Source of the DNA: Costus lasius
Lineage: Eukaryota; Streptophyta; Magnoliopsida; Zingiberales; Costaceae
NCBI GenBank assembly: GCA_027563935.2
Contig: JANVAS020000203.1
Span: 7,626,001 to 7,690,000 of the forward strand
Reading direction: 5' to 3'
Length of the DNA stretch: 64,000 nucleotides
Part shown: positions 12,963 through 23,883 of the stretch, piece after piece
Layout: each line of letters opens with the position of its first letter
Numbering within the stretch: position 1 is the stretch's first letter
Notes under the pieces: generated by a model
Databases searched by the model: none
Seen by the model: only the letters and a program-made list of their open reading frames with translations
Told to the model about the DNA's origin: nothing
Made by a program: the position numbers and the translations under genes

Positions 12963-14645
12963 TGTTGGGGTATGCCCTTAAGGCTAATGTTTGAGGCCTT
13001 GGGTTTGTATCAGTATCATGTAATAAACTGTTATGTTTATAAAGGCATGGTTATTATTCAGTTAGCTACATTGTCTGCTGCAATATATGTTCTTCTGAAT
13101 AATGTCTCAAAGCTGTTCAGCTAGGCTGACATGCAGTTAAGTCCTTAGTCAAGATATCTTGGTGAACATGAGACAGCCTTGATATGATTGAGACAAATAT
13201 GTGTTCTAATCTTATAGGATGCTTCGAGCATGAAATAAGATGTAGACTCATGGGTACATTGGATGTACTGGACAGACCCTACTAGGATATTCAATTGTTT
13301 GTCACAATGTGAATAATCCTTGAATGTAACAAGTGGCACATTTCCTCTGACTTGAGATCACTTATGTTTTCTAAATGATGATTGTCATTGTTTTGAGGTA
13401 GTTCAATATCATTTGAAACATAATGGTTGTAGACTATCTTGGATGATGAGCTTGAGTCAGGTTAGGGCACTAGTGATAGACATAGGATTGCCGTCTCCTT
13501 GTTTAAGGAGTGTGATGTTCTAAAGGGGCCCCCTGGATGAGATGATTGAGAAAGTGTATGGCCATACCCAGGTGACTATGTTCATCTGATCTAATCATGC
13601 TCATCATATTGGAGTTACAAGCTTGACACGCTTGTCCAATAAGAACATCCAGTGGCAAAGGAAATATGTATGCTTTGTGAGTTGATTCACACTTGTGTTA
13701 TTTTTGGGTGTAGTCTTGGAAGACTCTTTCCTTTATATTGGGAGACAGTGATGTGTTGCTAGATACCCCTCACTGATCGTGATGACGTGAGTTATCGTTA
13801 CCGACATTTAAAGGAAACCCTCAGGGTCGCACAATTTGATGATATGGCTTACTTAAGTCAGATCGTGTGGACTGAATTGTTTGAGTTCAGTTTAAAGGGA
13901 TTTAATCTCTGATTGTGAGTGAGATCTGGTCTGATCATGTTTGATTGATTAGGGCTTCAGATCGGTAAGCTTCGATCGAGAGATTGGATGCTAGATTGGT
14001 CAGATCAGGAGCATCAAGAGATTGACGGTCAGATCAAGAACCTAAGTGTTTATTATGGTCTGGACTGAATGCTTGGCTTATTTGGTTATTAAACCGAACC
14101 AAAGTGAACCGGCTCATGAGTGAGCGCATGGTTCAAGGGTGAAGAGAAGTTTGCGCTTGGGGTAAACCCATGGTCGCATGAGTGCATGAACGTTGGAGTG
14201 TTTCTATTTTTAGAAACCATGACTCCTAAACGTGACATCGCCTCACGTTACTCCTCTCTCACGCCTATTGTTGCTCCTTCCTCTCATCGCTTGCTCATTC
14301 GAGAGTGCATGTGGTGTTGACGAAAGGAGAAGGAAGTTTTTCGCCAAGCCAAGAAGATCTCATCCCTTCCATACGAGAAGGATACTTGGACGATCCTTGC
14401 TAGCACAAGGGACGACAAGAAGAAGCTATACCTCATCTTGTGTGCGACAATTTGGAGGAGACCTCTCTTGTTCTCTAGCTTCCAAGACGCCATCTAGAAA
14501 TGGCTATGGTATGGTTCTATCACTTCTATACAATCTATTTTTGTTAATCATAATACCATGCAAGATCTAGAAACCCCCTTTCCGTTGCTTTCATTCTTCA
14601 TATGCGCCTATGATTTAGGGTTTCGCCCCCTTGTGGGAACCTTCA
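12963..14645 (+). repeat. LTR1 of composite X (family A, 1683 bp)
   Basis: It starts TGTTGGGGTATGCC and ends gggaaccttca, with the primer site two bases later. Hairpins with paired arms include GTACAT-TGG-ATGTAC at 13254-13268, the palindrome GTATGGCCATAC at 13556-13567, CAAGC/GCTTG at 13618-13634, GAACC...GGTTC at 14106-14134 and GTTTCTATTTTTAGAAAC at 14200-14217. Its first part matches LTR2 (gggtttgtatcag, cagttaagtcc). Its 3' part matches LTR4. Confidence 0.95.
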
Positions 14646-16474
14646 AATGGTATCAGAGCCATGGTTAACGCATGTTTTATGATTGCTTAAGCCCTTTTGT
14701 GATCCTTGTTTGTGAATAACGCTTAGATCTTGATTACATGCGCAAATACATGTTAAGTTGTCATAATCGAAACTTGTATGTTTGTCTTGGCGCATGTATG
14801 TTGGCGCTTTTTAATTGTTGTTGTTTTATCAAAACTATTATAACATGCGTGACTCACTAGATCTAAGGCCTTGCATTAAACCCTTAGACGGGTTATTAGG
14901 GTTGAAGTCACCCCCTAGGTTAGATCCAAAAGTCTAATCAGACCATCTGACAGCCTTGATGGGTTGACCAGGTAGCACCTGTGCGCAAGCACGTGGTGGC
15001 TACAGGTCGGCTGCAGACAGGCGTGTAGCGATGTCTGATTGAGACAACCCATGAACGCACATGAGTTAGGCCCGGGCTCACACCCGCTTGCCAGACCTCA
15101 TTGTGGTTGTTCAGCCCTGGCGCATGCATGGTTGACCTTATGGTCGACTCAAGTCAGTTAGGACTTGGTGCATGTAAGGGCAGTGGATCTGACTAGGTTG
15201 GATGAGTGGATCCCTAGTAATGGACCGTTGTAAGGTTGTAGGGCATATAAGCAAAATAAAATTGATGCCCATGGGGTTTTTCGAAAATTTTATTTTAATG
15301 ACTGGATCACATGATGATTGATGCCATGTGTTTGTCTATTTATTCTTATGTGGGCTGCCCATGTTAATTCTGTGCTGTGCTGGGGCCTGCGTGCCTGTAT
15401 TAATTTTGTAAATTAATTTTAGATTGTGATATGAGAATCACATTGCTTTTAATTTATAAAATGTAATTGACCTGCGTGTCAATCTTGTCTAGATAGTTAA
15501 ATTTGTAATTTAATTAGACAAGAGCACAGAGCACACTTGGCAGAGGCGCATGCAGCAGTGGCTAGACCAGGTGGGAGGTCCAGGGTTCGACTCTGGGACC
15601 AGGCGCGTTTACCTGGTGGGCGCACCTCAGCTGCAAATGGCGCTTGGGCCCTGGTTTGGGCCAGATGAGCAGCAAAAGCCCCATGAAGCAAAAGCAAGTG
15701 AAGACTTAAGTTAGGTTAAGGTCTTACTTAGGCTATGGGCTTTTACCACATAAGATCCATGCTTTCTTTTATTGCTTATATAAGTAGAACAGCATGTTTT
15801 AATTTATCTTCTGCTATCACCATAGGAATTGCATGATAGTGAGGAAGATAAAAGACCGTTAAAATCCAACGCTAAAATATCAAGCTCGTAAGCCTTCTGA
15901 CGCGAAACCTCACTGTTCTGACTATCATTGGAGCCGTGTTGTACGCACTCAGTGGGCACATCCAACTATCTTCAGACGGTGCGGGATTACACCTGCGTGT
16001 TACAGAGTAGGGATTTATCCCTTCTCGTTGCTCAGCATAGCACGTGGTGGTCCAGGGAGTAGGTCGGGTCAGCTTGACCATGTAGGCTACATATGTGGCG
16101 CATATGGTAGCACATGGGGGCAGCCATCTGTGGGGTCAGAGATTGTGTTGTACCAACTCAGTTGGCACAGTCTGCTGGACTGCCCAGATGAAGGGGAATC
16201 GCACGGGTTGGCGATTGGCTGGGACAGCCTACCAGAGATTAGTGCTAGTACTCTCTGTGCATCTTATCTCGCCTGAGCGGGACGCGGAGACCAAGTATGA
16301 AATCTGGATCCCATCTCACTAAAAGAGTGTTTACTCTTTCGGACTGTTTAATGGATTTTTCAGTCAGATAAAATAGTGAGAAAAAGAATCTTTCTTAAGT
16401 CCTGATTGATTCTTAACATTGATACTGACCTTGCTGTTCTTGCATTGTTGTAGATACCTGCAGCAACGAACACC
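14646..16474 (+). other. Untranslated leader of internal 1
   Basis: This 1.8-kb leader contains no supported gene. It holds the TTCGA-capped hairpin at 15580-15596 (CCAGGG/CTCTGG with one G-U pair), the first TCA hairpin at 15944-15956 with one stem mismatch in this copy, the second (CCAAC-TCA-GTTGG) at 16153-16165, and TCTCGC-CTGA-GCGGGA at 16267-16282. Equivalent hairpins occur in every family A leader here and, with different stems, in families B and C. Confidence 0.8.
14648..14659 (+). other. Primer-binding site after LTR1
   Basis: TGGTATCAGAGC, complementary to the initiator tRNA-Met 3' end, lies two bases after the LTR1 end. It would prime minus-strand DNA synthesis. Confidence 0.95.
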
Positions 16475-19400
16475 ATGAACTTCAATGTGCGATCCCTACT
16501 GGAAAGGGAGAAGTTTGCTGGGCCGAACTTCTCTGACTGGTTTGGACACCTTAAGATTGTTCTTAAGGCAGAGAGGAAACTGTATGTCCTCGAGACGGCG
16601 ATACCGCCTCAGCCCGCTCCGAACGCCGCAAGGGCGGTTCGGGAAGCCTATGAAAAGCACGTCAATGATAGCATTGATGTCGCTTGCCTGATGTTAGCGT
16701 CTATGACGCCACCGCTGCAGCGTCAGCATGAGGATATGTCGGCTATAGAGATTATAGCGAACCTCAAGATGCTATATGCTGCACAGGCGAGGACAGAACG
16801 CTATAATTTGACAAAGCTGTTCTTTCAGAGCAAACTGGCTGAAGGGAGCCCAGTGGGAGCTCACGTGCTCAAGATGATTGGGCACAAGGAGGCTCTAGAG
16901 AAACTGGGGCATACCATCAATCAGGAGCTTGCTGTAGATATTATTCTGCAGTCTCTCCCGCCCTCTTTCGATGCGTTCATTATTAATTTTAATATGAACA
17001 AAATCGATTGTACTCCGGCAGAGCTGCTGAATATGCTCCTCACTACTGAGGAGACTCTGAAGGGAAAGCCTTCGACCTCTGTCTTAATGGTTCTTCCAGG
17101 AACAAGAAGAAGGGGAAGAAGGGCAAAGCCCCTGTCAAGAGCTACAGCAAGGCTCTGAAGCAGAAGGTGAAGCGGTCCAAGGAATACTGGTGTTTCCACT
17201 GTGGCCAGCTGGGTCACTGGAAAAAGGACTGTAAAGCGCTCCAAGGAGATAAGAGGGGAAGCTTCGCTTCTGGCTCAGGTATTTATGTGACTGAGGTCAT
17301 GTTTTCTTCTTCTATATCATGGGTGTTGGACACTGCATGTGGAGTTCACATTTGTTCAAATGTGCAGGAACTCAAGAGAAGAAGACAGGTGGGACAGCAT
17401 GAGGTGGACCTACGCGTTGGAAACGGGGCACGGGTTGCTGCTGTTGCTGTAGGAGACTATTTCATTTCTTTACCATCTGGAATTGTATTGGAACTAGACA
17501 ATTGTTATTTTGTTCCCAGTATTACTAAAAATATTATCTCCATTCCTGCTCTTGTCAGGAAGGGGTTTTCCTTTGAATGCAATATTTCAAAGTGTGTTTT
17601 ATCTTTAGATAATATTGTTTATGCAACTGGTTCAATTAACAATGGGTTATTCATGTTGGACATGGAATGTTCTATACAAAATATTGATAATAAGAAAGCC
17701 AAGTATGCTGATGACAGCACCTTGCTATGGCATAGTCGTTTAGGCCATATTAACGAGAAGCGCATTAAGCGGTTGCATGATCATGGACTGCTGGGATCAT
17801 TCTCCTATGAGGAGATTGATACATGCAAGGCTTGTTTAATGGGTAAAATGACGAAGTCACCTTTTCCTCACAAAGGTCAAAGGGCTTCAGGTTTACTTGA
17901 CCTTATACACAGTGATGTATGTGGGCCATTTAGTAAACATGCCAGAGGTGGCTATCAGTACTTCATTACCTTTACTGATGATTTCAGTAGATATGGGTAT
18001 GTCTATTTAATGAGACATAAAAGTGAATCTTTTGACAAGTTCAAAGAGTTCAAGAATGAAGTACAAAATCAGCTAGGCCGAAATATCAAGGCACTTTGTT
18101 CTGATCGAGGTGGAGAATACCTAAGTCGAGAATTTACTGACTATCTGAAGGAGTGTGGGATTATCTCACAGCTCACTCCGCCAGGAACACCGCAATGGAA
18201 TGGTGTGTCCGAAAGGAGAAATAGAACGTTACTTGATATGGTTCGTTCTATGATGAGTCAGGCTACTCTATCTTACTCCTTTTGGGGTTTTGCACTGGAA
18301 ACAGCTGCAAAAGTACTAAACCGAGTGCCATCCAAGGCCGTTTCAAAAACGCCATATGAATTATGGTATGGGAAACAGCCAAGCTTGACGTTTATAAGGA
18401 TCTGGGGCTGCGAGGCTTATGTCAAAAAGCTCGCCTCTGGGAAACTAGAGAGCAGATCTGACAAATGCATCTTTGTCGGTTACCCTAAGGAAACTAAGGG
18501 TTATTATTTCAACGATCCCAAAGAGAACAAGGTTTTTGTTGCTCGGACGGCCATATTTCTTGAGAAGGAGTTTCTTCTGCAAGAGGCCAGTGGGAGAGAA
18601 ATAAAGCTAGATGAGAATCCAGAGGAAGGACAAAGTGATCAAGCAGAGTTGGATGAGCCTGAGCCGGTAGAACAGGTTATTGAACAACCAGAGGCTCAGA
18701 TATCACGGGAACCGCAAAGATCGGGAAGGATCCGTCGACAGCCTGAGCTCTATGACGGAGTCTACATCATTGATAATGATGAACTCCTCACTTATGCGGA
18801 TGCGGTCAGTGGACCGGAATCAGCGAGATGGCTTGAAGCTATGCGCGCCGAGATGGACTCCATGTCAGATAACCAAGTTTGGGATTTGGTTGATCCACCT
18901 CCGGGAGTTATCCCTATAGGCTGTAAATGGATCTTCAAGAAGAAGATTGACATGGATGGTAACGTGGTTACCTATAAAGGCAGGCTAGTTGCGAAAGGTT
19001 TCAAACAAATCTACGAGATAGATTATGATGAAACTTTCTCACCTGTAGCCATGTTTAAGTCTATTCGGATTTTTTTCGCGATAGCTGCATATTATGATTA
19101 TGAGATCTGGCAAATGGATGTGAAAACAGCTTTCCTTAATGGAAATCTGGATGAGGATGTGTACATGTCACAACCTGAGGGTTTCACTGATCCATCAGAT
19201 CGTCATAAGATATGCAAGTTAAAAAAAGTCTATTTATGGACTTAAGCAAGCATCAAGAAGCTGGAACATTCGTTTTGATGAATCAGTCACTGAATTTGGT
19301 TTCATCAAGAACGAGGATGACCCGTGTGTATATAAGAGGTTTAGTGGGAGCGTGATTACTTTCCTAGTCCTCTACGTCGATGATATCTTGATCATTGGAA

Positions 19401-20357
19401 ATGACATTCCTGAAATGCATGCAGTTAAGGCATGGTTAAGGAAATGTTTCCAGATGAAAGATTTAGGAGAAGCAGCCTATGTATTAGGTGTGAAGATCTA
19501 CAGGGATAGATCTAAGAGGCTTCTCGGGCTGTGCCAGAGTACTTACATCGATAAAGTCCTGGAGAGATTTCATTTAGAGAATTCTAAACGAGGATATCTT
19601 CCAGTCAGACATGGTCTGAATCTTTCGAAGAGTCAGTGTCCACAAACACAGACTGAGAAAGATGAAATGGACAATACGCCTTATGCTTCGGCTATTGGTT
19701 CCATTATGTATGCGATGTTGTGTACTCGCCCAGACGTCGCTTACGGGTTAAGCGTGACCAGTCGGTTCCAAAGTAATCCAGGTCAGGCACACTGGATTGC
19801 AGTCAAGAATATCTTAAAATATCTTCGGAAGGACCAAAGATATGTTCTTGATATATGGTGGTCTGGAAGAACTCAGTATTGAAGGATATACTGACGCTTC
19901 GTTCCAGTCTGACCAGGATGATTTCCGATCGCAATCAGGCTATGTTTTTAGCTTGAATGGAGGAGCAGTGGTGTGGAAGAGTTTCAAACAGTCAACTGTT
20001 GCTGATTCCACAACAGAAGCCGAGTATGTTGCAGCCTCGGAAGCATCCAAGGAGGCAGTGTGGATTCGTAAGTTCGTGAGAGAACTTGGTGTTGTTCCTT
20101 CGAGTGCAGATCCTTTGGTTATCTTCTGTGATAACACTGGAGCAATCGCACAAGCAAAGGAACCACGGTCGCACCAGAAGTCCAAGCACATACAGAGACG
20201 GTTTCATTTGATCAGGGAGATCATAGATCGTGGCGAGATCAAAGTCTGCAAGGTTCATACAGATGACAATCTGGCAGACCCGCTTACCAAGCCTCTGGCG
20301 CAGCAGAAGCATGAGAAGCACTGTAATAACATGGGTTTGAGATTTCTCAACCATTAG
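16475..20357 (+). pseudogene. Internal 1 gag-pol polyprotein, broken by three frameshifts
   Basis: It starts at the conserved ATG (MNFNVRSLLEREKF) and ends at the conserved TAG at 20355. Domains are gag, zinc knuckle, protease LDTACG, integrase with HHCC and DD35E, RT with YVDD near 19375, and RNase H. Compared with the intact copies it has a 1-base loss near 17092 (gttcttccagg for gttccttccagg), a 1-base gain in the A run near 19226, and a 1-base gain near 19829 (cggaagg for cggagg). These split it into four frames. It also has R-to-W just before the zinc knuckle (EYWCF). It cannot make a full polyprotein. Confidence 0.95.
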
Positions 20358-20377
20358 ATTAAGTGCAAGTGGGAGAT

Positions 20378-22059
20378 TGTTGGGGTATGCCCTTAAGGCT
20401 AATGTTTGAGGCCTTGGGTTTGTATCAGTATCATGTAATAAACTGTTATGTTTATAAAGGCATGGTTATTATTCAGTTAGCTACATTGTCTGCTGCAATA
20501 TATGTTCTTCTGAATAATGTCTCAAAGCTGTTCAGCTAGGCTGACATGCAGTTAAGTCCTTAGTCGAGATATCTTGGTGAACATGAGACAGCCTTGATAT
20601 GATTGAGACAAATATGTGTTCTAATCTTATAGGATGCTTCGAGCATGAAATAAGATGTAGACTCATGGGTACATTGGATGTACTGGACAGACCCTACTAG
20701 GATATTCAATTGTTTGTCACAATGTGAATAATCCTTGAATGTAACAAGTGGCACATTTCCTCTGACTTGAGATCACTTGTGTTTTCTAAATGATGATTGT
20801 CATTGTTTTGAGGTAGTTCAATATCATTTGAAACATAATGGTTGTAGACTATCTTGGATGATGAGCTTGAGTCAGGTTAGGGCACTAGTGATAGACATAG
20901 GATTGCCGTCTCCTTGTTTAAGGAGTGTGATGTTCTAAAGGGGCCCCCTGGATGAGATGATTGAGAAAGTGTATGGCCATACCCAGGTGACTATGTTCAT
21001 CTGATCTAATCATGCTCATCATATTGGAGTTACAAGCTTGACACGCTTGTCCAATAAGAACATCCAGTGGCAAAGGAAATATGTATGCTTTGTGAGTTGA
21101 TTCACACTTGTGTTGTTTTTGGGTGTAGTCTTGGAAGACTCTTTCCTTTATATTGGGAGACAGTGATGTGTTGCTAGATACCCCTCACTGATCGTGATGA
21201 CGTGAGTTATCGTTACCGACATTTAAAGGAAACCCTCAGGGTCGCACAATTTGATGATATGGCTTACTTAAGTCAGATCGTGTGGACTGAATTGTTCAGG
21301 TTCAGTTTAAAGGGATTTAATCTCTGATTGTGAGTGAGATCTGGTTTGATCATGTTTGATTGATTAGGGCTTCAGATCGGTAAGCTTCGATCGAGAGATT
21401 GGATGCTAGATTGGTCAGATCAGGAGCATCAAGAGATTGACGGTCAGATCAAGAACCTAAGTGTTTATTATGGTCTGGACTGAATGCTTGGCTTATTTGG
21501 TTATTGAACCGAACCAAAGTGAACCGGCTCATGAATGAGCGCATGGTTCAAGGGTGAAGAGAAGTTTGCGCTTGGGGTAAACCCATGGTCGCATAAGTGC
21601 ATGAACGTTGGAGTGTTTCTATTTTTAGAAACCATGACTCCTAAACGTGACATCGCCTCACGTTACTCCTCTCTCACGCCTATTGTCGCTCCTTCCTCTC
21701 GTCGCTTGCTAATTCGAGAGTGCATGTGGTGTTGACGAAAGGAGAAGGAAGTTTTTCACCAAGCCAAGAAGATCTCATCCCTTCCATACGAGAAGGATAC
21801 TTGGACGATCCTTGCTAGCACAAGGGACGACAAGAAGAAGCTATACCTCATCTTGTGTGCGACAATTTGGAGGAGACCTCTCTTGTTCTCTTGCTTCCAA
21901 GACGCCATCTAGAAATGGCTATGGTATGGTTCTATCACTTCTATACAATCGGTTTTGTTAATCATAAGATCCATGCAAGATCTAGAAACCCCCTTTCCGC
22001 TGCTTTCATTCCCATATGCGCCTATGAGTTAGGGTTTCGCCCCCTTGTGGGGACCTTCA
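20378..22059 (+). repeat. LTR2 of composite X (shared between internal 1 and Y)
   Basis: It follows the internal 1 polypurine tract (aagtgcaagtgggagat) and is itself followed by a primer site at 22062. It is therefore both the 3' LTR of one unit and the 5' LTR of the next: a true head-to-tail tandem sharing one LTR. It carries the LTR1-like 5' variants and the LTR3-like 3' variants (gttattgaaccg, ttgctaattcg, gtggggacc). The CTATTTTTAG hairpin is at 21615-21632. Confidence 0.94.
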
Positions 22060-23883
22060 AATGGTATCAGAGCCATGGTTAACGCATGTTTTATGATTGC
22101 TTAAGCCCTTTTGTGATCCTTGTTTGTGAATAACGCTTAGATCTTGATTACATGCGCAAATACATGTTAAGTTGTCATAATCGAAACTTGTATGTTTGTC
22201 TTGGCGCATGTATGTTGGCGCATTTTAATTGTTGTTGTTTTATCAAAACTATTATAACATGCGCGACTCACTAGATCTAAGGCCTTGCATTAAACCCTTA
22301 GACGGGTTATTAGGGTTGAAGTCACCCCCTAGGTTAGATCCAAAAGTCTAATCAGACCATCTGACAGCCTTGATGGGTTGACCAGGTAGCACCTGTGCGC
22401 AAGCACGTGGTGGCTACAGGTCGGCTGCAGACAGGCGTGTAGCGATGTCTGATTGAGACAACCTATGAACGCACATGAGTTAGGCCCGGGCTCACACCCG
22501 CTTGCCAGACCTCATTGTGGTTGTTCAGCCCTGGCGCATGCATGGTTGACCTTATGGTCGACTCAAGTCAGTTTGGACTTGGTGCATGTAAGGGCAGAGG
22601 ATCTGACTTGGTTGGATGAGTGGATCCCTAGTAATGGACCGTTGTAAGGTTGTAGGGCATATAAGCAAAATAAAATTGATGCCCATGGGGTTTTTCGAAA
22701 ATTTTATTTTAATGACTGGATCACATGATCATTGATGCCATGTGTTTGTCTATTTATTCTTATGTGGGCTGCCCATGTTAATTCTGTGCTGTGCTGGGGC
22801 CTGCGTGCCTGTATTAATTTTGTAAATTAATTTTAGATTGTGATCTGCGAATCACATTGCTTTTAATTTATAAAATGTAATTGACCTGCGTGTCAATCTT
22901 GTCTAGATAGTTAAATTTGTAATTTAATTAGACAAGAGCACAGAGCACACTTGGCAGAGGCGCATGCAGCAGTGGCTAGACCAGGTGGGAGGTCCAGGGT
23001 TCGACTCTGGGACCAGGCGCATTTACCTGGTGGGCGCACCTGAGCTGCAGATGGCGCTTGGGCCCTGGTTTGGGCCAGATGAGCAGCAAAAGCCCCATGA
23101 AGAAAAGCAAGTGAAGACTTAAGTTCTTAAGGTCTTACGAGGGCTATGGGCTTTTACCACATAAGATTCATGCTTTCTTTTATTGTTTAATAAGTAGAAT
23201 AGCATGATTTATTTATCTTCTGCTATCACCATAGGAATTGCATGATAGTGAAGAAGATAAAAGACCGTTAAAATCCAACGCTAAAATATCAAGCTCGTAT
23301 GCCTTCTGACGCGAAACCTCACTGTTCTGATTATCGTTGGAGCCGTGTTGTACCCACTCAGTGGGCACGTCCATCTATCTTCAGACGGTGCGGGATTACA
23401 CCTGTGTGTTACAGAGTAGGGATTTATCCCTTCTCGTTGCTCAGCATAGCACGTGGTGGTCCAGGGAGTAGGTCGGGTCAGCTTGACCATGTAGGCTACA
23501 TATGTGGCGCATATGGTAGCACATGGGGGCAGCCATCTGTGGGGTCAGAGATTGTGTTGTACCAACTCAGTTGGCACAGTCTGCTGGACTGCCCAGATGA
23601 AGGGGAATCGCACGGGTTGGCGATTGGCTGGGACAGCCTACCAGAGATTAGTGCTTGTACTCTCTGTGCATCTTATCTCGCCTGAGCGGGACGCGGAGAC
23701 CAAGTATGAAATCTGGATCCCATCTCACTAAAAGAGTGTTTACTCTTTCGGACTGTTTAATGGATTTTTCAGTCAGATAAAATAGTGAGAAAAAGAATCT
23801 TTCTTAAGTCCTGATTGATTCTTAACATTGATACTGACCTTGCTGTTCTTGCATTGTTGTAGATACCTGCAGCAACGAACACC
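22060..23883 (+). other. Untranslated leader of Y
   Basis: This leader of about 1.8 kb has no supported gene. Hairpins are the TTCGA-capped stem at 22994-23010, CCCAC-TCA-GTGGG at 23353-23365, CCAAC-TCA-GTTGG at 23562-23574, and TCTCGC-CTGA-GCGGGA at 23676-23691. Short open frames here follow the repeat sequence and show no protein signature. Confidence 0.8.
22062..22073 (+). other. Primer-binding site of Y
   Basis: TGGTATCAGAGC occurs two bases after the LTR2 end, as in the other family A copies. Confidence 0.95.

Noticed and set aside
13145..13339. A 64-codon open frame antisense to the LTR, open in all family A LTR copies that include it (for example 7384, 10123, 12115, 20560, 28994, 36433, 62692)
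   Set aside because: Openness follows from closely related repeats. The differences are often amino-acid changing, including adjacent variable residues near the start. The region overlaps an LTR hairpin that can explain its conservation. No protein motif is seen.
15580..15596. Possible tRNA gene in the leader because of GGTTCGA
   Set aside because: Only a T-arm-like hairpin is visible. No acceptor, D or anticodon arms with proper spacing are found, so it is kept as a structural finding only.
19992..20354. Open frame of about 120 codons antisense to the RNase H region, seen in several copies
   Set aside because: It is a shadow of the conserved RNase H coding strand, with no independent signal.
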